A stretch of DNA of 9,270 nt from Candidatus Uhrbacteria bacterium (GTDB lineage: Bacteria; Patescibacteriota; Patescibacteriia; UBA9934; GWF2-40-263). Of the stretch, positions 1-5,733 are shown in pieces. The stretch covers positions 1 to 9,270 of the forward strand of contig JAHFIS010000016.1 in NCBI GenBank assembly GCA_023246275.1, read 5' to 3'. Positions within the stretch are counted from its first letter, which is position 1. Every line of letters begins with the position of its first letter. A model generated the notes under the pieces. It was not told the DNA's origin, made no database searches, and saw only the letters and a program-made list of their open reading frames with translations. A program made the translations under genes and the position numbers.

Positions 1-512
1 GCGTACCTCGTCCGGAACTTCGCGCGATCGGAAATTCCCATGTCATGGCGGTGCGCCCAGGAATCGTCAAAGAATCCTGCCGCGCGGCCGCCGCTTCCCT
101 CCGGCGCGTCGAAGTACGCCGTCGCCCACTTGGACGCGTCATGGCAGACCACGAACGTCTCGTACAGCGCCGCGTTCTCCTTCAGCGTCTCCTCCAGCTC
201 CTCGATCTCGCCCTCGAATCCCTTCAGCGCCGCAAACTCCTCGATGTCGACGAGATGGAGTTTCTCGCCGAGAACGGCGGACAGGACCTGGGCCATGAGC
301 AACAGATGGTCCTCGACGTACGGCCCCTCCGCGTGGTGGCGCGGCGACTGCGGCGTCCTCAGCGCGTCGGCCACGAGCGGCTCGATCATCGCTTCGTCAT
401 GCAGCGTCCGGTCGGCCAGGTGCCGCAATCCGCGGTCGCGAAGAACGCGATCGACGGCGTCGGCCAGGAATTCCGTGTCATTTTTTTCATGCGCCGTCGT
501 GTTCCTCCACAT
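1..512 (-). CDS. HD-domain-like protein, N-terminal part (cut by window edge)
   Basis: An uninterrupted reading frame of 170 codons runs off the left edge, so the C-terminus is missing. From ATG 512 it begins MWRNTTAHEKND. Residues 59-69 (HHAEGPYVEDH) followed by C123-H124-D125-A126-S127-K128 resemble the H...HD pattern of HD-superfamily metal-dependent phosphohydrolases. The first part also resembles HPEGDVWVH of the CCA enzyme's HD domain in this same window. A further histidine pair lies at H154 and H156. Residues 97-118 are Glu-rich and helical, possibly a short coiled coil. Substrate is unknown; HD proteins usually hydrolyse phosphate esters of nucleotides or RNA. Upstream is a TATAAT box and a leader of about 45 bases. 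A second ATG at 522 in another frame has better Shine-Dalgarno spacing but hits TGA after 11 codons. The HD assignment is a motif reading, not a family match. Confidence 0.72.
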   Translation of the reverse strand, partial: MWRNTTAHEKNDTEFLADAVDRVLRDRGLRHLADRTLHDEAMIEPLVADALRTPQSPRHHAEGPYVEDHLLLMAQVLSAVLGEKLHLVDIEEFAALKGFEGEIEELEETLKENAALYETFVVCHDASKWATAYFDAPEGSGGRAAGFFDDSWAHRHDMGISDRAKFRTRY

Positions 513-521
513 ACGCTTCCA

Positions 522-556
522 TCCTAAAATCCTCAAGCCACCAGTCCTAAAATCCT
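522..556. repeat. 12-bp direct repeat in the leader of the HD-like gene
   Basis: TCCTAAAATCCT occurs at 522-533 and again at 545-556, two turns of the helix apart (23 bases start to start). Each copy reads the same forwards and backwards on one strand (a mirror repeat). On the transcribed strand it reads AGGATTTTAGGA, so each copy holds two AGGA words able to pair with the 16S anti-Shine-Dalgarno. It could be an operator, a ribosome-loading element or a local duplication. Confidence 0.6.
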
Positions 557-564
557 TCCGTTCA

Positions 565-570
565 ATTATA
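565..570 (-). promoter_or_regulatory. -10 element TATAAT for the HD-like gene
   Basis: On the minus strand the sequence reads TGTATAATTG, a perfect -10 hexamer preceded by TG. It overlaps the TAA stop of the kinase gene. The start codon at 512 lies about 50 bases downstream. No good -35 is visible at 17-18 bases. The same TGTATA(A/C)T form recurs before three other minus-strand genes. Confidence 0.55.
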
Positions 571-1147
571 CACCCAAATGCCTCCGGATGATCCGGTCGG
601 TCTCATTCGCGACCTCGATCGCGGATTTCGTCCCGTCGATGATCTCGTGCGCCTGGCTCCGGTACGGGACGACGAACTCCCTCGCGGCCGGAAGCGCGAC
701 GCGGCGGTGATATTCGACGTCGTAGTCGGGCTGACGTTCGAGACGACGGGCAAGGGCGATTTCCTCCGTGACTTCGAGCCAGAGGCGGAGGTCGAGAATA
801 TTCCGAATCGCCTCGTTCGAAAACAGCATGAGCCCCTCAACGAAGATTACCGGCGCGGGACGGTACAGCGCGGAGCCGACTCGACGGTCCTCGCGGCGCG
901 AATAGGTCGGGAGCAGAATGTCATTGCCGGCCTTGAGCTCGGCGAGCGCCTCGGCGGCCTCGGCGAGATGGAGGCTGTCGGGAAGGTCCCAGTGCGGACG
1001 ACCATCGAGCCGAGGGCACTGCGACCGGTCCTTGTAGTACGCGTCGAACCGAAACCGCTTCACCCCGCCCTGCCGTTCCAAATGGTCGGCAAGCGTCGAT
1101 TTTCCCGCGCCGGAATGTCCCGCGAGGCCAATGAGAAATGGAATCAT
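566..1147 (-). CDS. Uridine kinase-like P-loop kinase
   Basis: This 193-residue cytoplasmic protein has the marks of the uridine kinase/phosphoribulokinase group of P-loop kinases. They are a Walker A loop at residues 10-18 (GHSGAGKST), F34-D35-A36-Y37-Y38 after the first helix, HWDLPDSL at 52-59 where uridine kinases carry a DHPDA-like substrate segment, LPTYSRRED at 79-87, a hydrophobic strand ending VEG at 103-105, and an Arg-rich lid (RRLERQ, 134-139). Family members transfer phosphate from ATP to uridine or cytidine (pyrimidine salvage), but some relatives act on other small molecules, so substrate is inferred. Length is slightly short of the usual ~210 residues. The ATG overlaps the stop of the upstream Smr gene as ATGA and has no Shine-Dalgarno, which indicates translational coupling. 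It ends with TAA inside the next promoter. Confidence 0.85.
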   Translation of the reverse strand: MIPFLIGLAGHSGAGKSTLADHLERQGGVKRFRFDAYYKDRSQCPRLDGRPHWDLPDSLHLAEAAEALAELKAGNDILLPTYSRREDRRVGSALYRPAPVIFVEGLMLFSNEAIRNILDLRLWLEVTEEIALARRLERQPDYDVEYHRRVALPAAREFVVPYRSQAHEIIDGTKSAIEVANETDRIIRRHLGV

Positions 1148-1452
1148 ACGGCACGTCGAATCACCGCGTAAATCACCGCGCCCATCTCGTCCATCCTACT
1201 CGAACCGGACGAGGCGACCACGAGCGGATGGTCGCGCAGCAGCTTCCGGATCGCGTCCTGCAGCGTGCCCGTCCCCTTCCCGTGAACGATCTTCACGACG
1301 GAGTCGCCGTGACGATATGCCTTGGACAAGAATCCCTCGACGGTCGTTTCCGCGTCAATCACGTCCTTCCCGTGCAGGTCCACCTCCGGACATCCGCCCA
1401 TCTCCGCGACGGACATCAGCTGGATCGGGGTTTGTTCATCGATCTCTGACAT
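1144..1452 (-). CDS. Small Smr-domain protein
   Basis: A 102-residue stand-alone Smr domain. VDLHG at residues 24-28 matches the LDLHG signature that begins the domain. VKIVHGKGTGTL at 53-64 matches its second conserved block (HGxGxGxL), and the C-terminal strand is GAVIYAVIRR. Smr domains occur at the end of MutS2 and as single-domain proteins; characterised members cut DNA or RNA, including mRNA on collided ribosomes. Which applies here cannot be told. The start at 1452 is chosen over an in-frame ATG at 1503 because the extra 17 codons are just the transcriptional terminator hairpin read as protein, and because a -10 box sits 9 bases before 1452. The stop overlaps the kinase start (ATGA), so the two form an operon. 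Confidence 0.85.
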   Translation of the reverse strand: MSEIDEQTPIQLMSVAEMGGCPEVDLHGKDVIDAETTVEGFLSKAYRHGDSVVKIVHGKGTGTLQDAIRKLLRDHPLVVASSGSSRMDEMGAVIYAVIRRAV

Positions 1453-1461
1453 AGTGGGGAT

Positions 1462-1469
1462 AGTATACA
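1462..1469 (-). promoter_or_regulatory. TGTATACT -10 promoter, near-leaderless start of the Smr gene
   Basis: The minus strand reads TGTATACT, then nine bases (ATCCCCACT), then ATG at 1452. Transcription normally starts about 7 bases past the -10 hexamer, so the mRNA would begin within a few bases of the ATG. The expected -35 position falls in the upstream terminator stem and shows no TTGACA-like match. Confidence 0.6.
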
Positions 1470-1471
1470 GG

Positions 1472-1496
1472 AAAAAGACGGGGAAATCCGTCTTTT
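1472..1496 (-). terminator. Intrinsic terminator after the 1543-2592 gene
   Basis: Read on the minus strand, AAAAGACGG (1496-1488) pairs perfectly with CCGTCTTTT (1481-1473) across a 6-base loop, and the T run extends to five bases at 1476-1472. This is a classic Rho-independent terminator. It ends the transcript of the upstream gene just before the Smr promoter. Its arms match those of the terminator at 6189-6218. Confidence 0.85.
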
Positions 1497-1500
1497 CGTT

Positions 1501-1532
1501 CAAGTGACCAAGTTTACAAGGACTAAGTTACC
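1501..1532. repeat. Degenerate 8-bp tandem repeat, four units
   Basis: Four consecutive 8-base units read caagtgac, caagttta, caaggact and aagttacc. They lie between the stop codon of the 1543-2592 gene and its terminator. The units share a CAAGT(T/G)AC-like core but diverge, so this may be an old microrepeat expansion. Confidence 0.45.
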
Positions 1533-1542
1533 GGACATGGGA

Positions 1543-2592
1543 TTACCTGCGGGCAAAGGCGGCCCCGAGGTCGCCGCCGAGAGCGTGGGGAGCGTGCCTG
1601 CCGACGACGAGGCCAGACGGAACGAAGTAGCCGACGAACACGAGAGGGCCATCGGAGGAGCGCCTGGACGTCCAAGTCCAAACCCCTTTGAGAGGACGCG
1701 CACCGGAATGGTCGAACGCGAGCATCGCGTCGTATGTCGCCTCGGCCGGGGACGGGCGGAGGAGGGGCGTTATGTCGAGAGCCTCTAGCTTTTCGGCGGC
1801 CTTCTTCCAGTCGGTCTTGATGATCGTCGCGATGCCGGCCTTCGCCGCGTCAAACTGGGCGATGGCGTCGACGTACTTCTTGGGAAGCTCGGCGCCCCTG
1901 AACGCCTCGTTCCGAAGATATCTGACGAGCTCCTCGGTCTGCTGGAGGAAATTCTTGGACGCGGTGTTCGGGACGACTTCGCAGGAGACGAGCGCCCAGC
2001 CGGCGGCGGGGGCCTCGTCCTTGAAGAACGGGTCGTCCTTGCACCAGTCCGTATCTCCCAGGACGACGCCCTTTTTCTCGGCGGCGAACCTCGGGGTCAG
2101 GACCTCGCCCATCTTTTTCATCGACAGCGGAGTCCCGTCCGCGGCCTTGGAGACGCGGAAGACGAGGACCTGGCCGAGCTCCCTGGCCCGCTCGAGCTCG
2201 GCGCGGGAGAACGGGACGGGCGGGATCTCGATCTTCTCGAGGTCGAGTCCGAACGTCGCGGCGGCCTTCTCGGGGCCGAGGACGTTCTCCGCGCCCATCG
2301 CCTCGACGGCCTCGCGGACGGCGAGCTCGGCCCTGCGGCGCTTCCACTCGCGGTCGACGGAGGGGATATGGTTCTCCGCCGTCGCCTCCGCCCACGCGAG
2401 GCGAAGATTCCGGAACCGAAGCACGTCCTCGCCCGCCACGGTGCCGTTCTTAATGAGCGGGGCGAGCTTCGCCGGGTGGTCGACGCCGTACCTCGCGCAC
2501 ACCTCGAGCATCCGCCTCGCGAGGTCGTCGACGTACGAGTTCACCTCGGGGGAGCGCTCGGACTTGCGCATGTTGGAGGAATGTTCGAGCAT
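1543..2592 (-). CDS. Large protein of unknown function
   Basis: A 349-residue soluble protein that I do not recognise as a named family. No signal peptide or membrane segment is visible. Residues 15-120 are mostly charged helices. Residues 127-170 hold FSRAELERARELGQVLVFRV and DGTPLSMKKMGEVL. Residues 180-222 hold the aromatic/acidic block DTDWCKDDPFF and the strand GWALVSCEVVPN. The C-terminus (304-332) is beta-rich, with WTWTSRR, SSDG and FVGYFVPSGLVVGRH. The distinct blocks look like a conserved domain rather than random coding. Start 2592 is preferred because a TGTATACT box ends 8 bases upstream; an in-frame ATG at 2571 is the alternative. It is followed by a tandem microrepeat and a terminator, so it is the last gene of its unit. 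Confidence 0.85.
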   Translation of the reverse strand: MLEHSSNMRKSERSPEVNSYVDDLARRMLEVCARYGVDHPAKLAPLIKNGTVAGEDVLRFRNLRLAWAEATAENHIPSVDREWKRRRAELAVREAVEAMGAENVLGPEKAAATFGLDLEKIEIPPVPFSRAELERARELGQVLVFRVSKAADGTPLSMKKMGEVLTPRFAAEKKGVVLGDTDWCKDDPFFKDEAPAAGWALVSCEVVPNTASKNFLQQTEELVRYLRNEAFRGAELPKKYVDAIAQFDAAKAGIATIIKTDWKKAAEKLEALDITPLLRPSPAEATYDAMLAFDHSGARPLKGVWTWTSRRSSDGPLVFVGYFVPSGLVVGRHAPHALGGDLGAAFARR

Positions 2593-2600
2593 ATAGGGAT

Positions 2601-2608
2601 AGTATACA
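2601..2608 (-). promoter_or_regulatory. TGTATACT -10 promoter, near-leaderless start of the unknown gene
   Basis: The minus strand reads TGTATACT, then ATCCCTAT, then ATG at 2592, almost identical to the promoter at 1462-1469. The element begins 13 bases past the stop of the membrane-protein gene. No -35 match is visible. A start site within a few bases of the ATG is predicted. Confidence 0.6.
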
Positions 2609-2621
2609 ACAACGATCGAAT

Positions 2622-3266
2622 CTATTCGTCATCCCCGAACGCGCCCAAGGCCGTCGCGTAGCGGTATCCTTCGGACAGGATTATACCGACCATCGAGAGC
2701 AGAAGCAAAACGGACGCGTTCGTCACGCCGTTGGCGAAGATCGTGCTGCCGGCGTAGGTGAACAGCGAGACGAGGACGCCGACGGCCGGGATGATGAAGA
2801 ACGAGTACATCGCGAGGAAAAAGAGTCCGAGCCCGATCGCGGCGAGGCCTGGTTCCTCGATGAACGCAACGATCGGGAACCCGATTCCCGCGACGAGCCA
2901 GACAAGGCCGGTGATGCCGAGCATCGGCATGGAAAGGTCGAGCGCGACGTTCAACCAATTGCCGAAGTGCCAGTACGAGAGCGCGACGGTCGCGACCGTC
3001 GGGATCGCGGATCCGATCACGCCCGCCGTTGTCCGCGGAAACGCGCCCTTTGCCACGAACCCGATCTGCTCGAACAGGACGAAGAGCGGCACGAAGAACA
3101 TCGAGCGCTCGAGGATCGCGATCTGCCAGCCCGGCAGCGCGTCGGCGGCGAGGACCATCAGGGCGTAGATCCCAAGCGCCGCGCCCACGATATGGACGAT
3201 GACCATCGCGAACATGTTCGCGATGGCGACCCCGTCGACCTTGTTTACCGGAGCTGCGTCAGGCAT
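2622..3266 (-). CDS. Multi-pass membrane protein of unknown function
   Basis: A 214-residue, strongly hydrophobic protein with about six membrane segments at roughly residues 15-42, 53-73, 80-99, 106-136, 141-178 (long, perhaps two) and 183-207. Its tail is acidic (GDDE). There is no cleavable signal peptide and no catalytic or transport motif I recognise. Scattered Pro and Gly inside the helices and one Glu-Glu pair after a helix (137-138) are the only notable features. The start at 3266 overlaps the DHH-like gene by 22 bases and has AAGGA about 10 bases upstream; a later ATG at 3215 would cut into the first helix. It is the last gene of the cca operon, which hints at a linked role but does not establish one. 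Confidence 0.8.
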   Translation of the reverse strand: MPDAAPVNKVDGVAIANMFAMVIVHIVGAALGIYALMVLAADALPGWQIAILERSMFFVPLFVLFEQIGFVAKGAFPRTTAGVIGSAIPTVATVALSYWHFGNWLNVALDLSMPMLGITGLVWLVAGIGFPIVAFIEEPGLAAIGLGLFFLAMYSFFIIPAVGVLVSLFTYAGSTIFANGVTNASVLLLLSMVGIILSEGYRYATALGAFGDDE

Positions 3267-4093
3267 AGCTGCACGTCCTTGAGCGAAACCGCCTTCTTGC
3301 CGGGAACGTTCCTAAACCCCCAGTTGTGATCGACGCCGAAGGTAAACCCGCCGAATTTTCGGAACAGGTCCATCGCGTTCCTCGACTCCTGGACGTAGAT
3401 GAGCCCCCGCTTCTTCTCGACGAAGATGATCGGCGTCGGCTTCTTCACCTCGAGCGCGACGATCATCGAGACCCGCGAGCGAATCTCGACGTCGGTATTG
3501 TGCGTGACGATCTGGTAGCCGTTCCACTCCTTACGGTTGTCCCACGCCTTGCGCGCCACGGCCATCTTGCGGTCCTCGTCCTTCAGCATCCCGTGCGAGC
3601 CAAGGAGCGTCCGCTGGAGCGCGATCGTCGCCGCGATCTCCTTCTCCGTGAACCCGTCGTTCTGCATCGCCCACACGAACCCGCGGTCCATCACGCCGAT
3701 GCCGAGGACGATGCGCGGATCGTAGCCGAGCTTTGACAGCCTCGCGTCGGTGACGCGGAACAATTTCAAGAACTGCTCGAGCGACGACGGCAGCGACCTT
3801 CCCTTCGCGTCGTGCGCCCGCTCGATGCCGGTGTAATGATGGTGGTCGATGATAACCACCTCGATCCCGAGCTTTTGAAGCTTCGCCTCGGTCTTCAGGC
3901 CGGGCATCTCGACGATGACGGCGCGCTCCCAGCCCCCGGCCTTCACGAGCGGGACGATGTCGAGCTCCCTGTCGAGGTCTGCCCCGTGCGGCTGCGGCGA
4001 ACGGATGATTTGGATTCCAAGCCCCTTCGCGATCTCGTAGATCATGAGCGCCTCGGGATCGTTCGGAGGAATGATAAGGACGGTTCGTTTCAT
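3245..4093 (-). CDS. DHH-superfamily-like phosphoesterase, partly degenerate
   Basis: A 282-residue protein. VVIIDHHHYTG at residues 79-89 carries the DHH signature of the RecJ/NrnA/PPase II superfamily, preceded by a hydrophobic strand and a PGL turn (RAVIVEMPGL). Other blocks fit the fold: PPNDPEALMIYEIA near the N-terminus, GIGVMDRGFVWA with D136, and FGGFTFGVDHNWGF at 247-260 where relatives have a Gly-rich GGH motif. Several acidic metal ligands look changed: the N-terminal block has NDPE rather than DxD-type residues, and the second block has Glu (VEM) where Asp is usual. Relatives degrade nanoRNA, cyclic dinucleotides or ssDNA; function here is uncertain. The ATG overlaps the cca stop (ATGA), so it is translationally coupled to it. 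Confidence 0.75.
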   Translation of the reverse strand: MKRTVLIIPPNDPEALMIYEIAKGLGIQIIRSPQPHGADLDRELDIVPLVKAGGWERAVIVEMPGLKTEAKLQKLGIEVVIIDHHHYTGIERAHDAKGRSLPSSLEQFLKLFRVTDARLSKLGYDPRIVLGIGVMDRGFVWAMQNDGFTEKEIAATIALQRTLLGSHGMLKDEDRKMAVARKAWDNRKEWNGYQIVTHNTDVEIRSRVSMIVALEVKKPTPIIFVEKKRGLIYVQESRNAMDLFRKFGGFTFGVDHNWGFRNVPGKKAVSLKDVQLCLTQLR

Positions 4094-5622
4094 ACGGGAT
4101 TGTTAAACAGATACTCACGGACGAATGTCAGCGCCTGCTCCCGGGTCTCCACCAGGCCGGCGTCCCGGGCCTCCTCCACGGCGGCAAGGATCGTCCCGAA
4201 GATGGGCGCGCCGGTCCGGCTCTTGGCCTTGAGCCCGAAGATCGCAATGAGGTCGCGGCCCTGCACGAGCGGCTTCGCGGCCTCCTGGTCGAGCCCGTGC
4301 GCGACGACCGTTTCCGCGAGCATTTTGCCGGGAAGATACGGGTCGACGTCGCAGCCAGGAATCGTCCGTCCTCGAAAATCGGCCTCGCTCGCGGCGAGCA
4401 GCACGCGCCACGAGGTCTTTCCAAGTCGGCGGACGAGCTTGCGAACGGCGTTGACGTACTGCTTCTCGTTGAGCTCGCTCGTCTCCCTGGCGCGATAGAA
4501 CACGCCCGGCTTCAGGTGGTTCACCGCGATGGCGACCGCCGCCTCCACGTCGTCCTTGCCGAACGTCAGTCGATCGCACATCGCCCGCACCGGCCCCTCG
4601 CCCGCTTCCTCGTGGCCGCGGCTTCGGATACGGCCGTCGATCGCCTCGGTCGTCGCGGGCTTTCCGAAGTCGTGCCCAAGCGCCCCGAGGGTCACCTGGC
4701 GAAATGTCTCCGTCGGAAGCCCGTCGCGCCGCGCGATCATTGCCGCCGCATCCACCACCATCATCGTATGGACCCAGACGTCGCCCTCCGGATGCCACTC
4801 GGGCTCCTGCGGAACGCCAACGAGCGCCTCGGCCTCGGGAAACAGGCGCTCGACGATTCCGATCCTCCGCCCGAACTCGAATCCGGCCGACGGCCTCGAC
4901 GCCTTCGTCAGCAGCTTCTCCAACTCCTTCGTGACCCGGTCCGGCGGCAGCTCGGCCAGGTCGCCGCGCTCCACCATTTCGCGCATGAGACGCTCGCTCT
5001 CCGGATCAACGGAAAACTCAAGGCGAGCCACGAACTGCATCGCCCGGAGCACGCGCAGCGGGTCCTCCTGGAACTGCTCCCGGTCGGTCACCCGCAGGAT
5101 CTTCGCCCGGATGTCGTCCATCCCCCCGTACGGATCGTGCCGCTCGCCGGTCAGCGGGTCGAGCGCCATCGTGTTCACGGTAAAGTCGCGCCTCCGCGCC
5201 GCCTCCTTCACGCTCATCGACGGGTCTGACTGCGCCTGGATCCCGGTGTGCCCCTTCCCGACCTTCGAGTCTCGGCGCGGGATGGAAACGTCCAGCTCCA
5301 ATCCGCTTCCGACGGGAACCTTGATCACCCCGAATGCCTTTCCAACCTCCTTCGTCTTCCCGAACATCCTTTCCAGAAGAGCGTATAGTCGCTCCGGATC
5401 CACGCCGTACACCTCGATATCCGCGTCCTTTGGGTCGAGTCCGAGTGCCTTGTCGCGAACGTACCCGCCCACGATCAGCGCCTCGGGGACCCGCATCCGA
5501 TACTTCCGGTCCGGCTGCAATTCCTTGACGGCCCGCGCCAGGCGGTCAGCCGCGGCCAACAGATGATTGTCGTGGGACATACGGTCTCGTCGGTCAGGTT
5601 CGAAGGATGGCGTCTCCGGCAT
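4090..5622 (-). CDS. cca: CCA tRNA nucleotidyltransferase with HD domain
   Basis: Adds or repairs the 3'-terminal CCA of tRNAs from CTP and ATP in the cytoplasm. The class II polymerase-beta head is clear: VGGYVRD (51-57), the metal-binding DAD (66-68) with a third Asp at 111 (ELDV), RRRDFTVN (143-150), and EDPLRVLRAMQF (186-197) of the nucleotide-selecting region. A C-terminal HD phosphohydrolase domain follows, with HPEGDVWVH (277-285), GHDFGKP (316-322) and GHEEA (336-340). At 510 residues it is longer than many family members (about 400-450). Start 5622 is favoured by a promoter pattern shared with two other genes; ATG 5580 (MSHDNH) is a possible shorter start, since the first 14 residues look unstructured. 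It heads an operon with the DHH-like and membrane-protein genes. Confidence 0.95.
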   Translation of the reverse strand: MPETPSFEPDRRDRMSHDNHLLAAADRLARAVKELQPDRKYRMRVPEALIVGGYVRDKALGLDPKDADIEVYGVDPERLYALLERMFGKTKEVGKAFGVIKVPVGSGLELDVSIPRRDSKVGKGHTGIQAQSDPSMSVKEAARRRDFTVNTMALDPLTGERHDPYGGMDDIRAKILRVTDREQFQEDPLRVLRAMQFVARLEFSVDPESERLMREMVERGDLAELPPDRVTKELEKLLTKASRPSAGFEFGRRIGIVERLFPEAEALVGVPQEPEWHPEGDVWVHTMMVVDAAAMIARRDGLPTETFRQVTLGALGHDFGKPATTEAIDGRIRSRGHEEAGEGPVRAMCDRLTFGKDDVEAAVAIAVNHLKPGVFYRARETSELNEKQYVNAVRKLVRRLGKTSWRVLLAASEADFRGRTIPGCDVDPYLPGKMLAETVVAHGLDQEAAKPLVQGRDLIAIFGLKAKSRTGAPIFGTILAAVEEARDAGLVETREQALTFVREYLFNNPV

Positions 5623-5629
5623 AGGGGGA

Positions 5630-5647
5630 TGTCAGTGAATGCTGACA
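5630..5647. repeat. 6-bp inverted repeat between the -10 box and the cca start
   Basis: TGTCAG-TGAATG-CTGACA is a perfect inverted repeat with a 6-base spacer. One arm touches the -10 element, and the predicted transcription start lies within it. Compared with the promoters at 1462 and 2601, it looks as if a palindrome has been placed between TATACT and the conserved ATCCC...TATG. It could be an operator or a short 5' hairpin. Confidence 0.55.
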
Positions 5648-5654
5648 GTATACA
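5647..5654 (-). promoter_or_regulatory. TGTATACT -10 promoter of the cca operon
   Basis: The minus strand reads TGTATACT, identical to the elements at 1462 and 2601, but the ATG (5622) is 24 bases beyond the box, giving a leader of about 18 bases. There is no Shine-Dalgarno before the ATG (ATCCCCCT) and no clear -35. It is back to back with the promoter of the plus-strand gene. Confidence 0.6.
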
Positions 5655-5675
5655 GGAGAAATCCGGCCGCCGCGA

Positions 5676-5704
5676 TTGACACGGGCACAAATCCGTGGTG
5701 ATAT
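5676..5704 (+). promoter_or_regulatory. Sigma70-type promoter of the plus-strand gene
   Basis: A perfect -35 TTGACA (5676-5681) and a -10 TGATAT (5699-5704) are separated by exactly 17 bases. The predicted start is near 5711. This is the best consensus promoter in the window and differs from the -10-only pattern used on the minus strand. Confidence 0.75.
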
Positions 5705-5722
5705 CTAACGGTTCTTCGGAAC

Positions 5723-5727
5723 AGGAG
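5723..5727 (+). promoter_or_regulatory. Shine-Dalgarno AGGAG fixing the start at 5734
   Basis: AGGAG lies six bases before ATG 5734, ideal spacing. It also rules out the upstream in-frame ATG at 5695, which would be in or before the predicted transcription start. It is the only strong Shine-Dalgarno noticed in the window. Confidence 0.8.
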
Positions 5728-5733
5728 CAACCC

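Noticed and set aside
40..591. Overlapping plus-strand open frames of 160-183 codons opposite the HD-like gene.
   Set aside because: Ser/Arg-rich shadow composition; the minus-strand frame contains an ordered HD-like motif pattern and a promoter.
1453..1503. An upstream ATG at 1503 extending the Smr protein by 17 residues (MNEKTDFPVFFLYTIPT).
   Set aside because: The extension is the translated terminator stem, loop and T run plus the -10 box; the promoter lies downstream of this ATG.
4297..5566. Plus-strand open frames of 310 and 345 codons opposite cca.
   Set aside because: Shadows of an unambiguous CCA tRNA nucleotidyltransferase with all catalytic motifs.
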